A stretch of 64,000 nt of DNA from assembly GCA_013399115.1 (NCBI GenBank), contig VXAA01006530.1:631456-695455 (forward strand), written 5' to 3'. The stretch is from Anseranas semipalmata (Eukaryota > Chordata > Aves > Anseriformes > Anseranatidae). A program made the translations under genes and the position numbers. Below, in pieces: positions 37,252 through 46,688 of this stretch (position 1 is its first letter; each line of letters opens with the position of its first letter). Below the pieces are notes generated by a model, which searched no databases, was not told the DNA's origin, and was given only the letters and a program-made list of their open reading frames with translations.

Positions 37252-37598
37252 CACAGAATCACAGAATCACAGAATCACAGAATCGTTCAGGTTGGAAGAG
37301 ACCTCCAAGATCACCTAGTCCAACCTCTGACCTAACTCTAACAAGGCCCACACTAAACCATATCTCTAAGCTCAACATCTAAACGTCTTTTAAAGACCTC
37401 CAGGGATGGTGACTCAACCACTTCCCTGGGCAGCCCATTCCAATGCCTAACTACCCTTTCAGTAAAGAAGTTTTTCCTAATATTCAACCTAAACCTCCCC
37501 TGACACAACTTTAGCCCGTTCCCCCTCGTCCTGTCACCAGGCACGTGGGAGAAGAGACCAATCCCTACCTCACTACAGCCTCCTTTAAGGTACCTGTA
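37252..37598 (-). mobile_element. CR1 LINE, 5'-truncated
   Basis: It starts with four tandem copies of the inverted terminal octamer (CACAGAAT at 37252-37283), an expanded CR1 3' end. GGTTGGAAGAGACCTCCAAG and CACCTAGTCCAACCTC follow. It ends abruptly after TTTAAGGTACCTGTA. It is a close relative of the 14373 copy but truncated about 200 bp sooner. Low divergence suggests a comparatively recent insertion. Confidence 0.95.
37353..37544 (-). pseudogene. CR1 ORF2 extreme C-terminus
   Basis: A 63-codon frame carries the conserved end of CR1 ORF2: [16 protein letters not shown], then [39 protein letters not shown] and a stop. The stop appears to be the natural family terminus, unlike the frameshifted copy at 14469. 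Upstream coding sequence is missing through 5' truncation, so it cannot encode an active polymerase. The methionine start is incidental. Confidence 0.9.
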
Positions 37599-37842
37599 CT
37601 ATTCGAGTAGTACTGAAATAAGACAACTTCATTCACACAGGGCAGCATCCCCAGAGGCTGAAGGTGGGGCCATGCTTTCACAAGCAAGCTGCTGATGCTT
37701 GTGGGAGAGGTTGCATGGTACATGAATAAAGTAACAGGGCCAATTTTAAAGGAATCCAAGCACCTCCAGTTTAGAATGAACTGAGAAATATTCATTGGCT
37801 GTGCGACTTTGAGGAACCTAAGTGTAGGGAATGGGGAAAAAA
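37599..37842. other. Spacer between two CR1 copies
   Basis: A 244-bp unique stretch. The minus-strand frame 37565-37924 crosses it and both flanking CR1 ends but shows no recognisable domain. Confidence 0.5.
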
Positions 37843-37955
37843 CAGAATCGCAGAGCGGCTGCTGGAGGGGCTGTCTGGAGGCCATCCTGCCCAGCCCCTG
37901 CTCAGGCTGGGTCGCCTGCAGCACGTCGCCCAGGACCGTGTCCGGACAGCTTTGG
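37843..37955 (-). mobile_element. CR1 LINE 3' fragment, diverged
   Basis: It starts CAGAATCGCAGAGCGGCTG, then GAGGCCATCCTGCCCAGCC, CCTGCTCAGGCTGGGTC and CCAGGACCGTGTCCGGACAG, the standard order of a CR1 3' region on the minus strand. Several CpGs remain. It belongs to a different subfamily from its neighbour at 37252. Confidence 0.85.
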
Positions 37956-38272
37956 AAAATTTCTGTTATAATGCCTCAGTTATGCTTGCTCTTAGTTTCC
38001 CATGTTATTCATTGTCAATGCGTGTAGTTTAAAAGAGGCGTTCTGTTGCAAGTACTTTGTGGGAGAGGAACCTCTAGGGCTAGTCTCCCTTTTTTCTACC
38101 TTTTTTAGTCTACCTTTTTTCATGTTTCAGGGAGTAATTACACTGAAGTGTATTGGTCCTGCGTTTTGCAGTGAAAATTTGTAATGATTTGTACAGTTGC
38201 TTTTGTTTGTAAGCCTATCCTTGATCAAATTCACCTTGCCTTCGTCTTCAAAAATAACTTAAAAAAAAAAAA

Positions 38273-38320
38273 NNNNNNNNNNNNNNNNNNNNNNNNNNNN
38301 NNNNNNNNNNNNNNNNNNNN
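38273..38320. other. Assembly gap (48 N)
   Basis: Forty-eight unknown bases immediately after a run of 12 A and before CCCAAAAG. The true length and content are unknown. Frames drawn across it are meaningless. Confidence 0.99.
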
Positions 38321-38820
38321 CCCAAAAGCAACTGAAGAAAAAAACAAACCCTGTAAAACTGACTCCAGGATTTTTTGTGACTGGGAGTCCATGCATGTAT
38401 TGTTTTCTTGCAGTATTCTGTATTCTAAATTATATGAAATCATCTGATATGAAAATATATGAACATCTATTTAATTTATTTAAAAAGATACAACTTGTGC
38501 AAGCCTTGATTCCACCATGGCTTTGTTGTTCAGAACCACTCACATAGTTTGAAGAAGCTTTCTGTTTCCGAGCTGTCTGGGTGCTGTCCCCTCTGTCCGT
38601 TCTCTGGCTGCTTTTCCTTCTTGAATCTGTAGTGCATAGGCCACTGGCTATTTGTTTTTCTTCTCTGTGTGCCTGAAACTGATAAAACTGGCAATAACAG
38701 ATGAGTAAGTGACTAAGAAATAGCAAATAGTAAATAGCAGTTTTCATATTTAGACTCTTTAGCCGATTGTTTTACAAGTGTTAATGTAACTTCAGAGATT
38801 AACAAACAGCTGGTGGTTGT

Positions 38821-39579
38821 TCAAATACTCGGGAAATAAAGCAGCGTTCTCTTCGGAAAAGCAGATCTGGGCTGCTTTATGCACGTCTCTGTTTGCCAGC
38901 CTCTGCTCCGCTGTACTCGCAGCGCAGAAGGAAGGCTGATCTCTTTCCTCACCAGCTTCAGGAGGTTTCCTGTTCTTCTCCAAGTTTTCAGGTCAGTAAT
39001 GAAGTGTTGTCCTCCCATAAAAATGTCATAATCCTCGAGTGATTTGAAGTGCTTCTGGATCCGAGATCGATGACACGAGGAGCAGTTTGCTGCAATACAG
39101 TTAAAGGCATCATGGTCTGGTTGCCAGAACCAGCAGTCAGGGAGCCTCCGTCCCATTGCTGGCCCCGTAGGCGATTCCTGTTGTGACCTTGAACAGCCGC
39201 CCAGTCTCTGTGCCTCTGGTGTGCTGGTTGTGAAATGGGTGTACGAATGCTCGTGTAGCTTCATCAGGCGCAGTGTGAGACGTGCTGTGTACAAAATAAA
39301 TTTGCCATGAGGGGACAGCTTAAGTCTATAAATTCTGTACGAAGTAGAATTTATCTGCTTACCTGAGTTTGTCTTTACTGGAAGCCTGGAAATAGAAGCG
39401 CATAAAATTGTGTGAGCTTTCTCATCAGTCTTGGCTATTACAGGATCTCGCCCTTTTCCTGCCCCTGGAATTGGACACTCACTTCTCTTGCCGTGTATGT
39501 TTTCCATTTTAATCCACTCGAATTTCCGTGGTGTATTTTTCAAATTCATAGCGCTAGTTAAGAAAGCAGGTTTGCCCAA
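38821..39579 (-). other. Unrecognised 252-codon open frame with splice-like sites
   Basis: This is the longest frame in the window, starting at an ATG at 39579. I do not recognise the protein; no signal peptide or membrane segment is apparent. The middle is richest in protein-like features, with CWFWQPDHDAFNCIAANCSS and HRSRIQKHFKSLEDYDIF. The strand also carries a consensus donor, CTCAG|GTAAGC, after 39363. An acceptor-like CTGTATTGCAG precedes 39089 and a donor, AAGCTG|GTGAGG, follows 38953. The 137-nt segment 38953-39089 could thus be an exon, in frame from ANCSSCHRSR to GNLLKL. A lncRNA locus, a decayed gene or chance are all possible. Confidence 0.25.
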
Positions 39580-42500
39580 TAGGCCAGTTGCTGTTTTAAA
39601 CTACATATTTATTATCTAATCAGTTTTACTTTGCTGTTCTAATATTCAGTGAGGGTTCATTTTTCCAGTTACAAACCTGTCTTGTGCTCACATCCTGCAT
39701 GGGAATTATATACGTAGACTACCCATATTTACCTGTTGAACGTTTTAAATTTAAAAGAAAAAGCCAGGGCAGATGAAATATGGCCAGTCATATTTCTTAT
39801 GCAAATATAAATTGCTTGTTTTTTGTAGATTCTTGTGGAATTTCCTCTGTTCCAATAGCTGAGGATTTTAAGAAAAAAGGGTTAATATTGTGAATTTCAT
39901 AATAAAGTACAGGTTTGGCAGCAACAGGTGATGAGCATTACTTACCTTGTGCCACGCGATCAATGTGTCTTAACTGCCTGAACGTAAAATGTCTCCCTTC
40001 TGTTTTGTTCTTTGTTAGTACCTTACTGACTGGTCTGTTGGAAGCTATGAACACCCGCTTGTGCGTGTGCTTTCATGTAACACCTGTTTCGTTGTCTTTT
40101 AAATACATGAACTTGCATAATAATTCCAAGTTTAGGACAAAATGAAACCCGGGGAAGATCTCTGTATCGGTGCCAGCAGCTACAGAACTTTCACGATCCT
40201 CCAATTAGGGATGCATTTTGTTTGTCGGAAAGGACTAGAAATGTGTAGGAATGAAATTAGATACAATATTTTAAGACTTATATTCAATTTTTTATGTATC
40301 AAAGAACTTAATCACAGAATTTGACCTAATATAAAATTATTTTCCTGGTCTATTGAGGAGCTTTTGTCTAGACTGTAGGAAGATTTTATTACCATTTAAC
40401 CTTACCTTTTGAGTCTTTTCTTCTGCACGTTTTCTTTTAAAGGACACATTAAAAGGAACATATCAGAATGAGAATGGACGTGACATTCAGGTTTAAAAAC
40501 GGAGTGTTTAATGGAATCATGAATAAATGGAAACAGATTTGTCTGTCAAAAATTAAATAGGAGTATTCTTTGATTAATATCAAAATCTAATCTAAAATAG
40601 TTTTAGCCATTTCATACAGGTGACATCTGTGCTTAAATATAATTTCCTCTCCCTGTTCTGGCATGACTGTTAATTACTTACTCAATGTAGTTCAACATTT
40701 AGTTAATAAATATGTCAAGCTTTTACCATGGTGTTCTTTTTGCAGAGTTGTGAATTTGCAATTAGTTTTAGATTTACTACATGGTGACAGACAGTGCTGT
40801 ATAAATAGAGGTTAAACACACAATTTACATATTAATTTCATGATTCATTTATTCAATGATTTATGTGGATATAGATTGTATTTAATCTCTGCGCTGTAGT
40901 TGTTTCAGGCATGACGAACAGAATCACTATACTGGCGGAGAAGTAATGATGTCTGTATCGAGCTACAGAAAGCGAAGAGGGAAAACCAGAGATTTTGAAA
41001 CGCAATGATTCATTAACCTCAGTAGTTTTTAAGAGGCTAACGAAAAGCAATAATAGGTTTCTAAAGCATGTATAGACAGGCGCATTTACATGTGTACACA
41101 TGCACATACGTGTACACTGTTCTGTTTGATACTCCATCTTGTCTCTGTAATAATGCTCGTTATCATTAGGTAAGTTTGTGCCCAGTTGTGCTAACCTTGG
41201 CAGTCAGGACACTGGTCGCTGTCCCCTCGCTCTAGGGATCTTACTGCACTGCTCCTGTGGCTGTCTGTTTTTCAGACTTATGAACATGTGTGCTGAAAAT
41301 TAAATGTATGCTTATTATTATGTTTTTCAACTAGATATATCTACTTCTTGTGGTCAAAACACTTGTTTGCAATTTCTCTATTTATTACAGTGCAGCTCAA
41401 ATATTTTGATAATTTTAAAAGGAAGTTTAATGAGTATCATGTTATCTATAAAAATAATTTTTGACCCATAACGTTTTGTCCCCTTTATTAACAGGAATAC
41501 TGAAGTATTCATTGGTAAGATGAGAACTTCAGAAAACTCCATGTATGCTCCTCCCATTTTACTTTATTTTATAGTCACCTATTACAGATATGTGGATATA
41601 TAAATTGGTAGAGGAAGTACTTTGTTATATTTAGTTATATATATTTGTTAGGTTTGTAACTACTTACGTTCACACACATATTTGATACAAACTACTAACC
41701 TAAAGTACATTTTTAGTTCTATTTTCCTGGCTTCCGGTTGTGTGAAAGCATAAAGCTTTCTGAAGTGAAGGTAATCTTTGACCTGATTTAGCAGGCTAGG
41801 GCCTTTAAACGGACTTGATACAGTTCAAGCAGTGTTGAATTAAAATACAGTTCATTTTATTCAGTGCGTATATAGACCTCTGGGTTCTTCTGCTGCAGTC
41901 GGGTTTCAAGAGCTCTTAACCCATTAACCGGGATAACCAAAGATTAAGGACGTGATCTTGGAGGTGCAGTGGTGGTGGCGGCTGTAAATGGACGTTCTGC
42001 AACAGGGCTTCAGAGTGGCATCTGGGAGGGCTCATAACTGAAGGCTGGATTTATTTCTATTCAGTCTATTACAGGTGAAACTTAGGGGTTTGGAAGTATG
42101 AGGACAACCCCCAAAAGCTGCCTTCTCTCCATACCAGGTTTTAAAACAGATTTTTTTTTTATTACTCCAAATTCTGTGGGGGGAAGGAAAGGTTCATTCC
42201 CACTGATGTCCGCTGTATCCCCTCCCCGCTGATGTCTCCGATGTTGGTCCTGCACTCGCTGGCAGCACTGCCTGCGTGATCCTGCGTACCTGCTTTGCCT
42301 TTTGCTTTTTTGTTCTGGGAGAGAGGGGAGGCCCCACCTTCATCACGTTGTGTGAACCCCTGCAGATGAACAGTGGTTTACTACAAAGAAGATCATAATT
42401 GAAGCAAATAAACCAGGGTAGCTGAAAACATCAGGAACCTGAAACAAAGGACATAATTGTTCTTTTAATTCATTAAGATAAATGGCATATTATTAATCAC

Positions 42501-42602
42501 TTTTGAAAAGACAGGGACCTTTTCCCTGGGGATGTTCTAGGTACATTCTTGGCTTCTTTCAGGCCGTGCTGCAGCATCCTTGTTATGCTTCCAGGTAAAC
42601 TC
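39580..42602. other. Unassigned AT-rich DNA
   Basis: No gene is recognised. The block 40440-40730 is non-repetitive with homeodomain-like TTAATTACTTACTC and TGATTAATATC words and may be regulatory. AT-rich alternating sequence lies at 41620-41660. Short frames carry no known motif. Confidence 0.45.
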
Positions 42603-42626
42603 AAAATCAAAGATTACTTTGATTTT
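42603..42626. promoter_or_regulatory. Palindrome with two opposed TCF/LEF-like sites
   Basis: AAAATCAAAG and CTTTGATTTT form a perfect 10-bp inverted repeat around ATTA. Each arm carries the CTTTGAT (ATCAAAG) core recognised by TCF/LEF factors, and the spacer is a homeodomain core. The arrangement could be a bipartite binding site or a chance palindrome. Confidence 0.3.
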
Positions 42627-43236
42627 AAAGGACTCAAAAGAGCCACTGATGAGGTGAAAATAATGTATGACTGATCGTTTTATTCTGAGGTAACTAGGTG
42701 AAGGACTAATAACCACTGTCAGTCCAGAGCTTTTTAACTTCAAAATTTTGCTGGGTGCAGCCGGGGACAGGGGCACCACATTTTCCTGCAAGGAGCTGTA
42801 GCAGCGCGAGCTGTCTCGAGTCATCGAGCAGTGCCATCTAGGGTGTAGCCGTGGGGGGAGGATTCCTCAGACACCTCGGGGTACCTTCTTGCCTTTGCGT
42901 AGGAGTGGAAGAAAGCAAAATCTGAAGTGATCTGTTTTTTTTGATTAAATGTTGAAGCTACATGGGACAGGTTGAAAGCTTCAGTCCTTTCTCAGGTCTG
43001 CTCATTTTCTCACACTTCAGTTCTGTGTGTTCCGATGTGTGCAAGCACACACGCTTCGGTATTATTTCCATTTATTTTCCTGGAAAGAGTTACAAAGTCG
43101 TGCCGATTGAATTATCCATTTCTGCTTTTTAAACTGAGTTCCTGAAATATGTGCGTAGATGCGCAGCGCTGGAACCTCACTTTCTAAGCCCCTTGAAAGT
43201 GTAATGTGCTGAGTAGCTGACTGCAGGGAGCAGGTG
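42627..43236. other. Unassigned DNA next to candidate enhancer
   Basis: Continues non-repetitive sequence with short frames (the 95-codon minus frame 42537-42824 has no known domain). No exon is recognised. Confidence 0.4.
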
Positions 43237-43560
43237 TCAAACAACATTTAAATGACGTTCTCAACAAAATAAATATTGAGCTGCCCTGTCGCTTTGGTGG
43301 GAGAATAATCTGCTCAAAAAAAATCCCATTCATTGTAAACTGCCTCTGACATTTGTTCTTCAGGAATTATTTGCAGTTTATCTTCTGAGCTAGAGCCTTT
43401 TATCAGCACAGCAGTTGAACTGCAGTGCAAAAAAAATGGTAATTGAGTATTTTATCAAACGCTTCCAACAAAACGGACTTTGCAAGTCGTAAATGAAGAT
43501 TAAAACCATTGTTGGCAGGGATGAACAAATTGGAATGATTTATTATCTGAAACATCAATA
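43237..43560. promoter_or_regulatory. Candidate conserved non-coding element
   Basis: Enhancer-like, non-repetitive sequence. It has CATTTAAATGACG, ACAAAATAAATATTGAGC, GAGAATAATCTGCTC (OTX-type TAATC core), CCATTCATTGTAAAC, GGTAATTGAGTATTTTATC and GGAATGATTTATTATC. Stops occur in all frames. A second block at 43715-43900 has the same texture after an A/T-run at 43691-43709. Conservation is inferred, not observed. Confidence 0.32.
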
Positions 43561-45720
43561 TGTCACTGCTCAGAAATAAAATAAAAAGAAACAAACAACT
43601 TCTCCCCCTTCCCCCAAAAATATGCACTTAGTCTCAGCCAAGCGATGGAAGGTAAATACATGTTTTAATTATTTGTGCTAGAGAGGCTGTTTTTTTTTTT
43701 AAAAAAAAAGGCATCATCATAATGGCACAGCTGCTGTGGGACATTATGTGAGGAAAAGAGACAGTAATAAAAGAACTGTGTCAAAGGAAAACAACTCTGA
43801 ATGTGTACTTCAGCTCTCCTGATTACAGAAGGAAGATTAAATATTATAAATGAGGCAATTTGACGAAGTGGATTTACTACTTGTTTTTAACACCTAAAGA
43901 ACCAGTGTTTTTAAAAGAGGCCTTATCTCAAATAGCTTTAAAAAATATGAGAGGAAAATACATTGCTAAAGTGTCTTAAACTATATAAATAATTGCATGG
44001 TCAAGAATTATTGAAGTGAGTCTGTGTTTCGAGCTCTGGATCAGTTTCAAATAATAAAACAGAGAGGCCATGAGGAGTCTGACAAGATCATAGGGCTTAG
44101 GAACTTTATTTTCTGTAAATGTCCTTCACAATCTAAGCTATACATGCTGTTTAAGGGACTTGTTAATGATAGTTTAGCAAAAAATTGCTTTCCTGGGTAC
44201 TGCAGTTGCTGTGTCTACAGTGAGTAGCCTGTTAGGTATCAGTAGGCTCTGAGTGTTAAGCAGTGAAGCCATGTTCTTATTCTTTCTGCGCTTGACCAAT
44301 CTTGAATTTCTTACAGTTTGTTATTTCGTGCAAACAATGACTTCGGGTTTCCCAAAGATTTGTCATCTGACCAAATTTAAGTCCAATGCAAAAATATTTC
44401 CAGACATGGAGTTCTCATTCCTACTAAAAAGAATTGTAGCATTTCTAAGTATGACAGTTTCAAAGTTTTAACACTGAAAAATGTTCTTTCACAGAATTTG
44501 ATTTTTTTTCCTAAATTCACGTTTGAAAGTGAAAAGAAAGTGGAAGGTGCTGTTGTGGGAACTGGATTCCTCATTGCAGATACGTGTTTATTATTTGATC
44601 AGGAGACAGAACTTGTGTGCTAATAAATTTCTACACGTGGCAGAATGTTTTGCATTGAAAAAAAGGAGGCAATTAAAAACCAAAACCAAAAAACACTCGC
44701 CCCAAAACAAAACAACATTCTGGCTCAGACCTACATGGTGCTTTGCCTCCTCTGAGCAGCAGCAGTTGCTGCCTGCGTTTATTCTAGAGGCAGAAGGCAG
44801 TTAGGGAAATCAATCTCATTATGCCAGAGCAGAAAATGATGTCAAAGAAGACTTGATTGTCTGCTATCGTGTACCTTATACGTGGGGAAAAAGTGCTAGG
44901 TTTGCGCTAGGTAGCACAAAGCCAGCTCTGACAAGGATTCATGCTGGTCACAGTAGTCATAACAGCTGAAGTAACAGCGTGGCCACCCTTCAGGTTGATG
45001 CTGTGAGGTTTTAGCAAGGTTGTTCCTGAGAGCGCCTGATTCCTGAGAACACCCTACCGAATCATTTTTCCTATTCCTTGGTTCCTGAGATGGCAAAATG
45101 AAGAGATTAAATCAAAAGCTTACCTGATGCTAGTAAATCTTGTTCCTAAGTGTTCATTAACAATGTCAGATCTCATTGGCTTTTAGATGGATTTTTTTAC
45201 CACTCCTGGAAGAAGGTGCACAAGTTCTGTGAGAAGCCATACAGAAGTGCAGCTGTCTTTGAGGAAACTTTCCCAAATTTTCTCTTTGAAGGGTTGGGCC
45301 ATGGTGAAAGGCCCAAGGTGCATTGTGTTGTCTCTCATCCCGCACAGTCGGCTCCAGCGTAGTTTGCAAAGTTGGTCTCGGTGTGCCAGCTGCCAAGCTT
45401 TCTGCTTTGCTAATATTTTAAGAAGTGACAAGCAGAGGAGTAACTGAAAAAAATATTTGTCTAAACTTACGAAAGTGAGGGTATGAGAAATTCTACGAAA
45501 GAGTAATAAAACCTTTCTATAATTTCTTTCTTACAGTATAAACGCTGCTGTTCATCTGTTACCAAAGCCTGCATGTGTGGTTTTCTTATATGTATTTGAG
45601 AAACAGACTTATGTCTGTTTGGCATGACATTTTTGCACCAATTTAACAAAAATTAGATGCACCTGTGCCCAAGAAACAGCTTATATTGTTTTATATTATT
45701 TATTTTCTATTTGCTTTGGG
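43561..45720. other. Unassigned DNA
   Basis: Frames of 60-93 codons on both strands have no recognisable domains. Sets of frames at 45150-45450 overlap on opposite strands, as expected by chance in a GC-richer patch. Confidence 0.45.
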
Positions 45721-45736
45721 AAAAAAAAAAAAAAAA
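45721..45736 (+). repeat. Poly(A) 16-mer
   Basis: Sixteen consecutive A. The following GC-richer patch (about 45790-45950, several CpGs) is unrecognised. Confidence 0.9.
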
Positions 45737-46660
45737 CACTGAAAAACTGTTTCCGAGTTTTTGTAGCCTTCCTGCAGAATCATGTTCTTCTCCTCGCAGC
45801 TGGAGTCTCTTGGGCTGAACGCCCGCGGTGGTGTGAGCTGGAGGTGCGCGGCGGCCTCGTGCAGCCCCTTCCCTGAGGGTAAACCAATGCCTCCAATGCG
45901 TTTCCTGAGGCTGATCCCCCAGAGACACTGAAGGGGCGGCTCCAAAACAAATATTTTCTTTTCTTTCCTCTCCTCTCTCCTCCCTAAACGTTTCTCTGTA
46001 AAGCAATCAAGGATGAAGTACTACCACAGTCTTAAGATCTGTAGAAACACGTAGATTAATTGTGGGCGCCAGTTCTGTGTGGTTCTTGAATGCTGTTTTC
46101 ATTTCAAGTGCTGCTTTTTTCTGTTTCTTTCCTGAGGATAAGCATATTGTGTATGCCAAAAATGTGCTTTATAGTTTATGAAAGAGCCAGTTAATAGTAT
46201 CTCCCAATAAGGATGTTCTTCTACCATGCTATGTCAGTATAACCTTGAGTTTTAATTCTCTGCTGGAGTCTGCAGAAGATACTTTGTTCCATCTGTCTAC
46301 AATAGTAGTATTTAAACTATATGTATTTTGATGGACAAAAGTCCACTGTGTTTTGACTATTTTCAAAAGTTTGTTTTGAAGTGATACAGCTATGGAGGTT
46401 GATGTGAGATGCATGGCCTATTTCTACTCCAAAAATTAAATGCCCTAGAGTTTTGTACAGTACTCTTAATGTAGCCTGTTGGGGAGACCAACAGTGAATA
46501 GGTTCAGTGCCACACCTGACATTTTACATCTACAGCTAGGTAAGTGTGCATAATTAATAGTGGAACGAAATAGGGATAATTTCCATATAAGCAAGGTACT
46601 GGGAGGGGAGAGATGATAGATGTCACATGTCTGTCTGGCTTTTTTTTCCTTCTGTGCCTG
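45737..46660. other. Unassigned DNA with small GC-rich patch
   Basis: A CpG-containing patch at 45815-45950 (GCCCGCGG, GCGCGGCGG) keeps minus-strand frames 45700-45945 and 45707-46006 open. No known protein features are seen. The remainder is AT-rich. Confidence 0.4.
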
Positions 46661-46688
46661 TAAATAAATAAATAAATAAATAAATAAA
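46661..46688 (+). repeat. (TAAA)7 microsatellite
   Basis: Seven perfect TAAA units. Confidence 0.97.
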
